From SZUA-309 sp965232595 (GTDB lineage Bacteria; Pseudomonadota; Gammaproteobacteria; Pseudomonadales; Azotimanducaceae), in contig OZ246983.1 of NCBI GenBank assembly GCA_965232595.1, forward strand, positions 1,984,001 through 2,048,000: a stretch of DNA of 64,000 nt. The letters are read 5' to 3'. The position numbers were made by a program, and so were the translations under genes. The notes under the pieces are model-generated. The model ran no database searches. It had not been told where the DNA came from and saw nothing but the letters and a program-made list of their open reading frames with translations. Below, in pieces: positions 24,442-33,014 of this stretch; the stretch's first letter is position 1; each line of letters opens with the position of its first letter.

Positions 24442-26142
24442 TCAAAGGAAGTAGACGAGCACGTAAGCACTCAGCAGGGTGGCGATCAGCAGCGCGGTGG
24501 TGCCGATCGGCCATGAGCGCAGGAAGTAGCCGCCGCCCTGCTCGGAGGGCTCGCCGCTGAACAGCGCCCGCCGGTATCGCTGGAGTTGCAGCCTCCCGGC
24601 GGCCAGCCTGGTCCCGACCATTAGCTCCAGCTTCTTCATGCCCGCCTCGGTTGCCAGCATGGCTCTCGGCAGCCCGGAGCGCCAGAGCCAGTCGACGTCC
24701 AGGCTGATGGTTTCGGTCCGACGCATGAGCGGCAGGAAGAGGAAAAAGGCCAGCCCGGAGAACAGCAGCAGCTGCAGGTAGAACACCACTTTTCCTGCGG
24801 TGTAGGGCTCGTAGGTCATCGGGTAGGGCAGGTGCTGATAGAGCAGCTCCGGGTAAACGCCCAGCAGAATGCAGAGACCGGCGAAAAGCACCATGCCTGC
24901 TGCCATGTTCCAGGGCGCCTCTTTCGGGCGCAGGCCGGAGTCCTTCTGGAAGAACACGAACCAGGGAAACTTGATGCCCGCGTGCAGGAAAACGCCGGCG
25001 GAGGCGGCGGCCAGCAGCAGGTAGACCACCATCAGCGCCTCCACCCCCGCAGCCTGCGAGATCAGGGTTTTGGTGGTGAAGCCGGAAGTCAGCGGGAAGC
25101 CGGAGATGGACAGCGCGGCGATGATGCAGCACAGGGTGGTCAGCGGCATCGTTCTGAACAGCCCGCCCAGATCCGTGCACTTCCGCATGCCGGTGCGGTA
25201 GAGCACCACCCCGGCAGTCATGAACAGCAGCGCCTTGTAGATGATGTGGGAGAAGGCGTGCGCCGCAGCGCCGTTCAGGGCCAGCTCGGTGCCGATGCCC
25301 ACCGCGCAGACCATGAAGCCGACTTGATTGACGATGGAGTAGGCGAGAATGCGGCGGGCGTCGTTCTCGAGCAGCGCGTAGATAATGCCGTACATGATCA
25401 TGTACAGGCCGATCCAGATCAGCACCTGCTCGCCCGGGAACAGCAGGATCAGCGCCAGTACCGCGGTCTTGGTGGTGAAGGCGGAAAGGAACACAGCCCC
25501 CGTGGGCGATGCCTCCGGATAGGCATCGGCAATCCAGGCCGACAGCGGTGGCGCGGCCGCGTTGATCAGGATGCCGATGAGGATCATCCAGGTTTCGAAG
25601 TTGTGCGCGAGCATGGGCTGTACGTCGATGGAGCCGGTGTTGACCACCACCCCCTCGATGCCGACCTTGAGAATGATGCCGCCCAGCAGATGCAGCACCG
25701 CGTAGCGGATGCCGGCGGCGCGGGCGGCGGGGGTGCCGCCGCACCAGATCACGACTGTCGAGAACAGGGCCATCAGCTCCCAGTAGAGGAACAGGGTGAT
25801 CAGGTCACCGGCGAAGCAGACGCCGATGGCCCCGGCGGCATAGATGAACGCGGCGCTGAGCTCCCGGCCGCTGGCCTGTCGATAGCCGAACAGGCCGCCC
25901 GCGAACACCATGATCGCGAAGACGGTAGCGAACAGGCGTCGCACCGGGCTGCCTTCGATGGGTTCCAGCAGGTAATCCAGAAACGGCACGGTAAGAACGA
26001 CGCCGTCCGGCACCTGCCAGACAGCCCAGAGGGTGGCCAGCGGCGTCAGCAGCACCACCGCCGTGCGCAGGTGCGAGCGGGTGAGCGCGATCAGCAGGCC
26101 GCCGAGCAGGAGCCACCCGGCTGGGGGAAATGCCTCAATCAT
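24442..26142 (-). CDS. Mrp-type antiporter subunit D homologue (third copy)
   Basis: 566 residues, about 14-16 membrane helices. It contains the proton-channel core of the NuoLMN/MrpAD superfamily (Proton_antipo_M region about residues 110-400), with conserved Lys/Glu segments such as LFLYWELMALFSTVVIW, SIVNQVGFMVCAVGIGTELALNGAAAHAFSHIIYKALLFM and SGFPLTSGFTTKTLI. It is longer than the other two D copies by a C-terminal soluble stretch and a last helix, a feature reminiscent of NuoL/MrpA-type ends. It is the last gene of the operon, overlapping the small subunit by 8 bp. Confidence 0.88.
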   Translation of the reverse strand: MIEAFPPAGWLLLGGLLIALTRSHLRTAVVLLTPLATLWAVWQVPDGVVLTVPFLDYLLEPIEGSPVRRLFATVFAIMVFAGGLFGYRQASGRELSAAFIYAAGAIGVCFAGDLITLFLYWELMALFSTVVIWCGGTPAARAAGIRYAVLHLLGGIILKVGIEGVVVNTGSIDVQPMLAHNFETWMILIGILINAAAPPLSAWIADAYPEASPTGAVFLSAFTTKTAVLALILLFPGEQVLIWIGLYMIMYGIIYALLENDARRILAYSIVNQVGFMVCAVGIGTELALNGAAAHAFSHIIYKALLFMTAGVVLYRTGMRKCTDLGGLFRTMPLTTLCCIIAALSISGFPLTSGFTTKTLISQAAGVEALMVVYLLLAAASAGVFLHAGIKFPWFVFFQKDSGLRPKEAPWNMAAGMVLFAGLCILLGVYPELLYQHLPYPMTYEPYTAGKVVFYLQLLLFSGLAFFLFLPLMRRTETISLDVDWLWRSGLPRAMLATEAGMKKLELMVGTRLAAGRLQLQRYRRALFSGEPSEQGGGYFLRSWPIGTTALLIATLLSAYVLVYFL

Positions 26143-26389
26143 CGCCCACCTCGTAGTACTGCTCGCCGCGCTTCAGCCACAAGCCGAGCAGCTTGGCGGT
26201 GCCAACCATGGCCGCGCAGGCGGCAAAGCCGAACAGGGCGCCGAAGCCGAACCAGGCGTCGATGCCGAAGAAGCCTTTGACGTCGATCACGAGTTGAGCG
26301 AGGACGGTCAGCGCCAGCACGATGCCGGCGCCCCACCAGAGCTTGCGGATGGTCGAGGCACGAACCAGCCAGTGATCGGATTGGTTCAT
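26135..26389 (-). CDS. Small two-helix membrane subunit of the Mrp-like operon
   Basis: 84 residues starting at the ATG at 26389, which overlaps the stop of the second D gene by 4 bp. Two hydrophobic segments (about 18-36 and 45-68) flank a short loop FFGIDAWFG, and the tail is charged (LKRGEQYYEVGDD). It has no named family that I recognise, but its tight embedding between two proton-channel genes makes it very likely a structural subunit of the complex. Confidence 0.75.
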   Translation of the reverse strand: MNQSDHWLVRASTIRKLWWGAGIVLALTVLAQLVIDVKGFFGIDAWFGFGALFGFAACAAMVGTAKLLGLWLKRGEQYYEVGDD

Positions 26390-27849
26390 GAGGCGTTCTC
26401 CAGCAGCTGGCGCTCGAGCTCGATGACCGGCGCGTTGAAGAAAAAGAAGGCGAGCGTGGCCAGGCCGGTGAACGTCAGCGCCACCACCATGGGCAGCGGT
26501 GCCTCTCTCACCTCGGATCGATCGGATTCCTGGAACCACGCCATGTAGACGAGCGGCAGGAAGTAGGCGGCGTTCAGCACGGTGCTCAGGATGACGGTGA
26601 GAATGGCCACGTAGCTCTCGGCCTGAAAGGCACCGGCGAGGATGTACCACTTGGAGACGAAGCCTCCGGTTGGCGGCACCCCGATCATGGACAGGGCGCC
26701 GATCGTGAAGGCGGCCATGGTCCAGGGCATCTGCCTGCCCATGCCCGCGAGATCACGGGTCTCGGTGATCTTCGCGGCGGTATAGAGCGCGCCAGCGGCG
26801 AAAAACAGGGTGATCTTGCCGAGCGCGTGTGCCGCCATGTGAATGGCGGCGCCGATCTCAGCCAGCGGCTTCAGGACCGCCGCCGCCATCACTACATAGG
26901 AGAGCTGCGAGACGGTGGAGTAGGCCAGCAGCCGCTTCAGGTTGGTCTGCCGCAGCGCCATGAGGCTCGCCAGAATGATCGTCAGCGCAGCAGCCCAGGT
27001 GAGCCAGGTGCTGCCGGGGAGCTCGAACAGATAATCGACGCCGAAGATGTAGACGATGATCTTCACCACCGCGAAGACGCCGGCCTTCACCACCGCAACC
27101 GCGTGCAGCAGGGCGCTGACCGGCGTCGGTGCGACCATGGCGGCAGGCAGCCACCGGTGCACGGGCATGACGGCGGCCTTGCCGATGCCGAAGACGAACA
27201 GGCCGAGCAGCACCAGCACCCAGAAGCCGCCCAGGTTGCTGCCCTGGAGCACGCCGCCGGGTGTGAACTCGCCGCTGCCGGCGGCAGCGTAAGTCCAGAT
27301 GATCGCCGGCAGGAACAGGCCGATGGAGGTGGCCAGCAGGATCCCCAGGTAGGTGCGGGCCGAGCGAACCGTATCCGCATCACCTTTGTGCGAGACCAGG
27401 GGGTAGGTCGCCAGCGTCAGCACCTCGTAGAAAAGGAACAGGGTGAACAGGTTGCCGGCGAAGGCGATCCCCATCGTCGCCATCAGCGATATGGCAAACA
27501 ACGCGTAGTATCGGGTCTGCTGACCTTCTCTGTTCGCCCGCATGTAGCCGACGGAGTAGAGGGAGTTGACGAGCCAGAGGCCGGATGCCAGCGCGGCGAA
27601 CAACATGCCCAGCGGCTCAACAGTGAAGGCGATCTCGATCCCGGGCAGGATCTCGGTCATTACGAACTCCGGTCGAGCGCCCGCCAGCAGCGTCGGGAGC
27701 AGGCTCCAGACGAAGTAGATCAGCACCGCGGCCGTAGCGAAGGTGACCGCCTCGCGCAGGTTCTGATGGACACGGCCGGCCGCGATGATGGCGAGCGCGC
27801 CGACCAGCGGGGTGATGAGGGCAGCGATGATGAGCGCTTGCGGCGTCAC
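26386..27849 (-). CDS. Mrp-type antiporter subunit D homologue (second copy)
   Basis: 487 residues, about 14 membrane helices. NuoLMN/MrpD core features are visible: LFLFYEVLTLATYPLVSHKGD (helix 5 Glu), AAVMPVHRWLPAAMVAPTPVSALLHAVAVVKAGVFAVVKI (Lys and His of the proton path) and FFAAGALYTAAKI. The sequence APTPVSALLHAVAVVKAG is closer to NuoL/M than to canonical MrpD. Start and stop both overlap neighbours by 4 bp. Confidence 0.9.
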   Translation of the reverse strand: MTPQALIIAALITPLVGALAIIAAGRVHQNLREAVTFATAAVLIYFVWSLLPTLLAGARPEFVMTEILPGIEIAFTVEPLGMLFAALASGLWLVNSLYSVGYMRANREGQQTRYYALFAISLMATMGIAFAGNLFTLFLFYEVLTLATYPLVSHKGDADTVRSARTYLGILLATSIGLFLPAIIWTYAAAGSGEFTPGGVLQGSNLGGFWVLVLLGLFVFGIGKAAVMPVHRWLPAAMVAPTPVSALLHAVAVVKAGVFAVVKIIVYIFGVDYLFELPGSTWLTWAAALTIILASLMALRQTNLKRLLAYSTVSQLSYVVMAAAVLKPLAEIGAAIHMAAHALGKITLFFAAGALYTAAKITETRDLAGMGRQMPWTMAAFTIGALSMIGVPPTGGFVSKWYILAGAFQAESYVAILTVILSTVLNAAYFLPLVYMAWFQESDRSEVREAPLPMVVALTFTGLATLAFFFFNAPVIELERQLLENAS

Positions 27850-29339
27850 GACATGTGCCCCAGCAGCAGGCGCGCAGCTTCCGTCGCCAGTTCCAGAGGC
27901 AGGCTGGGATCGAGGCCGAAGTAGAAGTTCGCTGCCACCGCGATCCAGGTGAATACCATCAGCCAGGTGCCACCACTCGAGCTGGAGGTTGCTGCGCTGC
28001 CGTTGCCCTGGCGGAAGTACGCCGGCTCGACTACGCGCCAGATGTAGGCCAGCGCCAGCAGCGAGCTGACGACGATGACGACGACGAGCGCGGCTCCCAG
28101 GGCGCCCTGCTCAACGGCAGCCGAGATCAGATACCACTTGCTGATGAATCCTGCGGTGCCCGGCATGCCGATCAGGCTCAGGCCGGCAGCCACAAAGGCC
28201 GCCATGGTCCATGGTCGCTGCCGGGCGATGCCGCGCAGGTCCTCCAGCTGCAGGCTGCTGCTGCTCAGTGCCAACCCTGCAACGGCCAGGAACAGCGCGC
28301 CTTTCGCCAGAGCGTGGTTGAACATGTGGACGATGCCTGCGGTCAGCCCGTCCGAGGTGAGCAGGCTGGCGCCCAACAGGATGTAGCCGATCTGAGCGAT
28401 GGAGGAGTAGGCGAGCAGCCGTTTCAGGTTGGATTCAGCCACCGCGGCGGCGGAGGCCACGAGCACCGCCAGCACCGCCAACGGCAGCAGGAAGAAGGAG
28501 AACTGCAGCTCGTGGCCGACCAGGTTCTGCTGAAAGACAAAGAAGTCGAAACGCAGCAGTACGTAAATGGCGACCTTGGTGGCGCAGGCGGCGAGGAAAA
28601 CCGTGACGATGTGCGGCGCATGGGTGTAGGCATTAGGCAGCCAGACGTGCAGCGGAAACACCGCCGCTTTCAGCGCCAGGCCGATCGTGATGAAACCGGC
28701 AGCGACCAGGATCGGGCTCTGGTCGGCAACCGCGCCGATCCGTGCCTCCATGTCGGCCAGGGCCAGCGTTCCCGTCATCATGTAGACCAGGCCGATGCCG
28801 ATCAGATAAAAGGTGGCGGCCACGGTGCCGATGATCAGGTACTTGAATACGGCTGGCAGGGCCTGGCGATCCGGACCGCCGGCGATCAGCACGTAGCAGG
28901 CGAGCGATGAGATCTCCATGAAGACAAAGATGTTGAAGGCGTCCGCGGAGACGGCGATGCCGAGGAAGCCCGCCAGTGCCAGCAGCCAGGCTGCGTAGAA
29001 GAAAGGCTGTCGGGAGGACTCAATCTGGCTGTCGATGCTGGCGCGACCGGCAAGCAGGGCCAGCGCCGAGGCGCCGGTGACAACCAGCAGAACGATGCAG
29101 CTGAACGCATCGATCGACAGGCCGATACCGTAGGGTGGAGACCAGCCGCCCATCTCGTAGCTCGGCACCGCGCCCTGCAGCACCTGCGTGGTCAGCAGGA
29201 TGGCGATGGCGAACGCGGTCAGGCTGGCAGCCAGCGTTGCCAGCCAGGCCAGGCCCTGCGGTTTCAGCAGGAGAATGAGTGGCGAGGTCAGGAGCGGCAC
29301 GATCACGATCAGCGCCGGCAGCTGTTGCAGCGCGGTCAT
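27846..29339 (-). CDS. mrpD: Na+/H+ antiporter subunit D (first copy)
   Basis: 497 residues, 14 predicted helices. This copy is closest to canonical MrpD/MnhD: FNIFVFMEISSLACYVLIA with the helix-5 Glu, ALKAAVFPLHVWLPNAYTHAPHIVTVFLAACATKVAIYVLLRF, and IVHMFNHALAKGALFL. These form the proton-translocating half-channels of the Mrp secondary antiporter in the inner membrane. Its start overlaps the stop of mrpC by 4 bp. Confidence 0.92.
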   Translation of the reverse strand: MTALQQLPALIVIVPLLTSPLILLLKPQGLAWLATLAASLTAFAIAILLTTQVLQGAVPSYEMGGWSPPYGIGLSIDAFSCIVLLVVTGASALALLAGRASIDSQIESSRQPFFYAAWLLALAGFLGIAVSADAFNIFVFMEISSLACYVLIAGGPDRQALPAVFKYLIIGTVAATFYLIGIGLVYMMTGTLALADMEARIGAVADQSPILVAAGFITIGLALKAAVFPLHVWLPNAYTHAPHIVTVFLAACATKVAIYVLLRFDFFVFQQNLVGHELQFSFFLLPLAVLAVLVASAAAVAESNLKRLLAYSSIAQIGYILLGASLLTSDGLTAGIVHMFNHALAKGALFLAVAGLALSSSSLQLEDLRGIARQRPWTMAAFVAAGLSLIGMPGTAGFISKWYLISAAVEQGALGAALVVVIVVSSLLALAYIWRVVEPAYFRQGNGSAATSSSSGGTWLMVFTWIAVAANFYFGLDPSLPLELATEAARLLLGHMS

Positions 29340-29725
29340 GAGGTGCGCTCCTCGCTGGCGGTGCTGCTCCGGCGGACGTCCTCATCGAGAATCTCGTCCT
29401 CCTCGATGGTGCCGTAGGCCTCCTTGATGCGCACGACGATGGCGAGGCCGAGCGCTGTGGTCGAGACGCCGACGACAATAGCCGTGAGGATGAGCACCTG
29501 GGGCAGCGGGTTCGAATACAGCTGATCCGTCACGCCCGGCTGGATGATGGGTGCGGTGCCGCCCTCCACTTTGTCCATGGTGATGTACATGAGGAAAACG
29601 GCGGACTGAAAGATGGAGAGGCCGAGCAGCTTCTTGATCAGGTTGCCGCGCGCGATCACGGCGTAAAGGCCGATCATCAGGACCACGGCAAAGACCCAGT
29701 AGTTGAAGTAGCCGAGCAGCTCCAC
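29336..29725 (-). CDS. mrpC: Na+/H+ antiporter subunit C
   Basis: 129 residues from a GTG at 29725 with GGGAG 8 bp upstream; a TTG at 29746 would add seven residues and overlap mrpB. Three helices of the NuoK/MrpC fold: FAVVLMIGLYAVIARGNLIKKLLGLSIFQSAVFLMYI, with the conserved loop NPLPQVLILTAIVVGVSTTALGLAIVVRI. The C-terminal 30 residues are acidic. Located between mrpB and mrpD. Confidence 0.92.
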   Translation of the reverse strand: MELLGYFNYWVFAVVLMIGLYAVIARGNLIKKLLGLSIFQSAVFLMYITMDKVEGGTAPIIQPGVTDQLYSNPLPQVLILTAIVVGVSTTALGLAIVVRIKEAYGTIEEDEILDEDVRRSSTASEERTS

Positions 29726-29726
29726 C

Positions 29727-30698
29727 TCAGTGCTCCCGGGCAGCAAAGGCGTGGAAGATGGAGAGCAGCGCGCCGGTGACGGTCATGCCGACGCCAAGCT
29801 CGATGGCGATGATGCCGAGTTGCCGGCCGGTGACCGGATCGGAATGGAGCACGGAGTAATCGAGAAAGCTGCCGCCCAGAATCATGCAGAGCACGCCCAC
29901 CCCGCCGTAGAGCAAGGCGCCGACGACCACCAGCAGCTGCATGGCAACGGCCGGGACTGAGCGCAGGGCAGCCTGCTCGCCTTCCAGCAGCGCGTGCAGA
30001 ATCAGCCCGGTGGCGATGATCGCACCGGCCTGAAAGCCGCCGCCCGGACCGTACTCGCCGTGGAACTGCACGTAGAGACCGAACAGGATGATGAACGGCA
30101 GCAACAGGCGGCCCACCACCTGCGGTATCAGGTGGTGACGCAGGCCCGGGTCCGGAGCGCGGATGGTGCCGGTTCGCCCTTTGTCGGCGCTGAGCACGAA
30201 GAGCACGCCAACCATGGCGACGAAGACGACGAACACCTCACCCAGGGTGTCGTAGCCGCGGAAGCTTGCGAGCACAGCGGTCACCACGTTCGGGATGTCC
30301 ATCAGCTCGGGCGTCTTCTCCAGGTACCAGGGCGCGACGTGCTGATGCACCGGGGCTTCCGGGTCGCCGAGCCGCGGTTTGTCGAAGGTGGCGTAGATGA
30401 GTATCAGCACCGTGACCGCAACCACGGCGACAGACACCCAGCGGATTGATGCGCCGCGCTGCTCGCGCTCGGCCGTCAGCGCCAGGGCGCTCAGGAGGAT
30501 CACCGTGGTGACCCCGGCACCCACGGCCGCTTCGGTAAGCGCCACGTCCGCAGCATCGAGGATGAAGAAGTTGGCCGCCATCAGCAGGCTGAAAATGGCA
30601 GCCAGCATCACCGCAACGAACAGGTTCCGGGTCTGAACGATAGCCATGGCCGTGACGACCAGCAGGCAGAGCAGGAAGATCCCGAAAATTGTGATCAC
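29727..30698 (-). CDS. mrpB: Na+/H+ antiporter subunit B fused to MbhD/MbhE-like (MrpA C-terminal) domains
   Basis: 323 residues from a GTG that overlaps the mrpG stop (GTGA). Residues 1-80 are a DUF4040/MbhD domain (LTEAAVGAGVTTVILLSALALT), and residues 95-160 an MbhE-like unit (FRGYDTLGEVFVVFVAMVGVLFVL). In Bacillus these form the C-terminal end of MrpA. Residues 180-323 are MnhB (HGEYGPGGGFQAGAIIATGLILHALLEG). The large N-terminal NuoL-like part of MrpA is absent from the window, which parallels archaeal Mbh/Mbx gene splitting. Confidence 0.92.
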   Translation of the reverse strand: MITIFGIFLLCLLVVTAMAIVQTRNLFVAVMLAAIFSLLMAANFFILDAADVALTEAAVGAGVTTVILLSALALTAEREQRGASIRWVSVAVVAVTVLILIYATFDKPRLGDPEAPVHQHVAPWYLEKTPELMDIPNVVTAVLASFRGYDTLGEVFVVFVAMVGVLFVLSADKGRTGTIRAPDPGLRHHLIPQVVGRLLLPFIILFGLYVQFHGEYGPGGGFQAGAIIATGLILHALLEGEQAALRSVPAVAMQLLVVVGALLYGGVGVLCMILGGSFLDYSVLHSDPVTGRQLGIIAIELGVGMTVTGALLSIFHAFAAREH

Positions 30699-31021
30699 GG
30701 CTCTTCGCTCTCTACCTTGGACCGGATGCCCGAAAGGAACGCGGCGTTAGCCAGCGCGTAGGATGCGGTTGGGCCAGTAAGCAGCATGAAGATCAGGATG
30801 GCGGCGATCTTAGCGCCCGCCAGGGACAAGCCCGCCTGCAGCAGGATGCCGAGCAGCACCAGCAGGGTGCCGATGGAGTCGGTCAGGCTGGCGGCGTGCA
30901 TGCGCGAGTAGAGATCGTTGAACCGCAGAGCGCCGATACCGCCAATGAGCAGGAACCCGCCGCCGAGGATCAGCAGCAACCAGCTGGCGAGGTCGAGAAG
31001 GAGCGGCATCTCAGGAGTCAT
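30695..31021 (-). CDS. mrpG: Na+/H+ antiporter subunit G
   Basis: 108 residues with three helices. The motif GGGFLLIGGIGALRFNDLYSRMHAASLTDSIGTLLVLLGI is the PhaG/MnhG signature. An internal ATG at 31009 is an equally good start and would avoid the 11-bp overlap with mrpF. Confidence 0.93.
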   Translation of the reverse strand: MTPEMPLLLDLASWLLLILGGGFLLIGGIGALRFNDLYSRMHAASLTDSIGTLLVLLGILLQAGLSLAGAKIAAILIFMLLTGPTASYALANAAFLSGIRSKVESEEP

Positions 31022-31274
31022 CCGTGCGGGCGCGGCTCTGGAAGAACTCCAGCACCGCCAGCACGCCGACGAAGTTGATCAGGGCATAGGCCAGGGCCAG
31101 ATCGAGAAAGTCCGGCCGGCCGTAGAGAAAAGCGACAACCGCAAGCAGCAGCGCGGTTTTGGTGCCCAGCATGTTGACCGCCAGCACGCGGTCGTAAACG
31201 CTCGGACCCAGCAGGGCTCGGATCAGCGCCAGGCCCATGGTGACCAGGATTGCCAGTGCCGCGACGGTGTACAT
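31011..31274 (-). CDS. mrpF: Na+/H+ antiporter subunit F
   Basis: 87 residues, three helices. ALIRALLGPSVYDRVLAVNMLGTKTALLLAVVAFLYGRPDFLDLALAYALINFVGVLAVLEF is a clear MnhF/PhaF match with the conserved GP-x-x-x-DR segment. It starts 1 bp after the mrpE stop. Confidence 0.93.
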   Translation of the reverse strand: MYTVAALAILVTMGLALIRALLGPSVYDRVLAVNMLGTKTALLLAVVAFLYGRPDFLDLALAYALINFVGVLAVLEFFQSRARTDDS

Positions 31275-31275
31275 C

Positions 31276-31755
31276 TCAGCGTCTGGTCAGCCGTCTGACG
31301 CGCTGACTGAACTCGCCGGTGGCGAGCTCCGCTGCCCCTTCCCGGGTCAGGCTGTGCGCAAGCAGCTCGTTGTCCTGCAGATCGAGGGTCAGGGTGCCGG
31401 GGGTGAGGATGATCGAGTTGCCGAGGATCGCCTGACCGATAGCGTCTTCCGGCAGCTCTTTCAGCTCCACCATGGTCGGGCTGGCGGGCAGCTTCGGATG
31501 CAGCACCACCCGGGCGACCTCCAGGCTGGAGCGGATCACCTGCCCGGTGAGCCAGAACCAGTAGCCAGGCAGCCGAACCAGAATCCGCAGGATGTTCAGC
31601 TGCTCCAGCACCCGCATCCGGTGTGCGAGGTAGAGCGTGATCGCGCAGGAAAGCAGGCCCAGCCCGAGCAGCAGGGGCGTGTACAACCCTGACCAGAGCA
31701 GCCAGGCACTCGCCAGCAGGGCTGGCCAGACAAGCAGGCTCGGGCGCAGCTTCAT
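31276..31755 (-). CDS. mrpE: Na+/H+ antiporter subunit E, first gene of the operon
   Basis: 159 residues, two N-terminal helices and a soluble domain. LPASPTMVELKELPEDAIGQAILGNSIILTPGTLTLDLQDNELLAHSLT is the MnhE signature. It opens the nine-gene set E-F-G-B-C-D-D-small-D, all overlapping or within 1-2 bp, which should form one inner-membrane complex exchanging Na+ (or another cation) for protons. Confidence 0.93.
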   Translation of the reverse strand: MKLRPSLLVWPALLASAWLLWSGLYTPLLLGLGLLSCAITLYLAHRMRVLEQLNILRILVRLPGYWFWLTGQVIRSSLEVARVVLHPKLPASPTMVELKELPEDAIGQAILGNSIILTPGTLTLDLQDNELLAHSLTREGAAELATGEFSQRVRRLTRR

Positions 31756-32078
31756 CGGGCGCTCTCGATCGGCATGAGCGCAAGCTCTGCCTGTAGTTGG
31801 CGATTGATCATGGGTAGCCGGGGCTGGGGATCTGACGACACATCGAATTTACCATCGTTTTCGAGGTCGAATATCAGGATTTGCCGAAGATACGATGCGG
31901 CAGAGGCGAACAGTTCAGGCACATTGCTCCGGCCTGGTGCGGGAATGGCCTGGCGGGCCCTCCAGGCCTCTAAAACATCGAGAAAACCGAAGTATCAGTG
32001 AAAGATAAACCGAATATTCCGGCACGGGCTTCAGGGTAGGATGCGCGCCGACTTTAACCCCCTCCTGAGGTACACGCC
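31756..32078. other. Divergent non-coding region upstream of the Mrp-like operon
   Basis: About 320 bp between mrpE (minus) and a plus-strand microprotein gene. It is less GC-rich than the flanks and must contain both promoters. A TAGGAT element ending about 38 bp before the microprotein ATG could be a -10 box. I see no named operator. Confidence 0.4.
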
Positions 32079-32186
32079 ATGTGGTTGGATGATCCTTTCC
32101 GTTCCGTAATTGCCGCTACGATCCTGATTGCTGCTGCTGTAACGACCATCGCAGCCGGCATGTCGCTGGTCGATCTGTTCGTCTAA
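32079..32186 (+). CDS. 35-residue single-helix membrane microprotein
   Basis: The ATG at 32079 has GAGG 8 bp upstream, and the frame ends with TAA at 32184. The product starts MWLDDPFRS, has one hydrophobic helix (SVIAATILIAAAVTTIAAGMSL) and ends VDLFV. The short polar N-terminus plus one helix is typical of small membrane subunits or regulators. Two strong hairpins follow at 32209-32250. It is divergent from the Mrp-like operon; a link to that complex is inference from position only. Confidence 0.55.
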   Translation: MWLDDPFRSVIAATILIAAAVTTIAAGMSLVDLFV

Positions 32187-32208
32187 ACCTCTCGAACTTC
32201 ACTGATTC

Positions 32209-32250
32209 GCCCGGCGCACCTGCCGGGCGCTGATGTCACCCTGACATCAG
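32209..32250 (+). repeat. Two adjacent perfect hairpins downstream of the microprotein
   Basis: First GCCCGGC-N6-GCCGGGC (32209-32228), then CTGATGTCA-CCC-TGACATCAG (32230-32250, a 9-bp stem with a 3-nt loop). No T-run follows, so intrinsic termination is uncertain. They could stabilise the microprotein mRNA 3' end, block readthrough, or form part of a small RNA. The rest of the stretch to 32361 holds nothing I can name. Confidence 0.5.
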
Positions 32251-32361
32251 GCTGCGAGGGAGCGCGTCGTTCGAGTTCAATATTGCACAGGCGTCGAGTT
32301 GGCGCGGTGCCACCATGGGCGAACGTAAAGCGTCCGGCCTGCTGGCCGGCCCGGTAGAGTC

Positions 32362-32592
32362 GTGCGCCCGATAAGCCAGATAACCACCTTTCCGAGCCGA
32401 ACGGCGATCGCCGCCCTGCAAAGCTATGAGCAGAAAGGCCGGGATGAGGCGGATGCTTCGAGCCGGGCCCGGAACTGCGCTTACGCCATCGAGGCCATCG
32501 CCCGGCAGGGTTTGCTGCTTGGCGGCACCAAGGGTGCCTGGCATGCTCTTCGCTGTCGCTTCCAGCAGCCGCCGATCAAGAGGGACGCGTGA
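32362..32592 (+). CDS. Possible small hypothetical protein coupled to the SnoaL-like gene
   Basis: 76 residues from a GTG at 32362, ending in a GTGA overlap with the next gene. Third-position GC is high, as in real genes here, and the overlap is of the type seen in translational coupling. There is no strong ribosome site and no recognised family; the sequence is helical and basic (SYEQKGRDEADASSRARNCAYAIEAIA). It may instead be an untranslated leader. Confidence 0.35.
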   Translation: MRPISQITTFPSRTAIAALQSYEQKGRDEADASSRARNCAYAIEAIARQGLLLGGTKGAWHALRCRFQQPPIKRDA

Positions 32593-32990
32593 CGCCATCC
32601 GAGCTCGATGAGATTGCCGCCGGTTACACCGCAGCCTGGTGCAGCGGTGATCCGCAAGCGGTTGCCGCCTTCTATGCCCCCAACGGGGTGCTGACTATAA
32701 ACGGTGGAGAACCCAACGCGGGTCGGGGTGCGGTGGTCGCTGTTGCCGAGTCCTTCATGGCAACTTTTCCCGACATGGTTCTGGAGCTGGATCGCCTGGA
32801 ACAGGAGGGCGAGCGGGTCGCGTATCACTGGCTGCTGACCGGAACCAACGCCGGCATCGAAGGGGTTGCCGGCAACGTGGTCCGTATCGGCGGTTGTGAG
32901 CGCTGGCGGCTGAACGCCGACGGCCTCATTCAGGATTCACTCGGATCCTTCGATGCGGAAGATTACGACCGCCAGCTCGGGCTGCCCTGA
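32589..32990 (+). CDS. SnoaL-like/NTF2-fold protein
   Basis: 133 residues from a GTG with GAGGG 5 bp upstream. ELDEIAAGYTAAWCSGDPQAVAAFYAPNGVLTINGG and MATFPDMVLELDRLEQEGERVAYHWLLTGTNAG give the SnoaL-like ester-cyclase pattern, and the C-terminus carries RIGGCERWRLNADGLIQDSLGSFDAEDYDRQ. It is likely a cytoplasmic small-molecule isomerase, hydrolase or binding protein of unknown substrate. It is convergent with the monooxygenase gene. Confidence 0.82.
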   Translation: MTPSELDEIAAGYTAAWCSGDPQAVAAFYAPNGVLTINGGEPNAGRGAVVAVAESFMATFPDMVLELDRLEQEGERVAYHWLLTGTNAGIEGVAGNVVRIGGCERWRLNADGLIQDSLGSFDAEDYDRQLGLP

Positions 32991-33014
32991 TCCCGGATCC
33001 TGCCGACTCGCGCC

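Noticed and set aside
24832..26280. 482-aa plus-strand frame opposite Mrp-like genes
   Set aside because: Composition is an antisense shadow of membrane-protein codons in GC-rich DNA; no domain or ribosome site.
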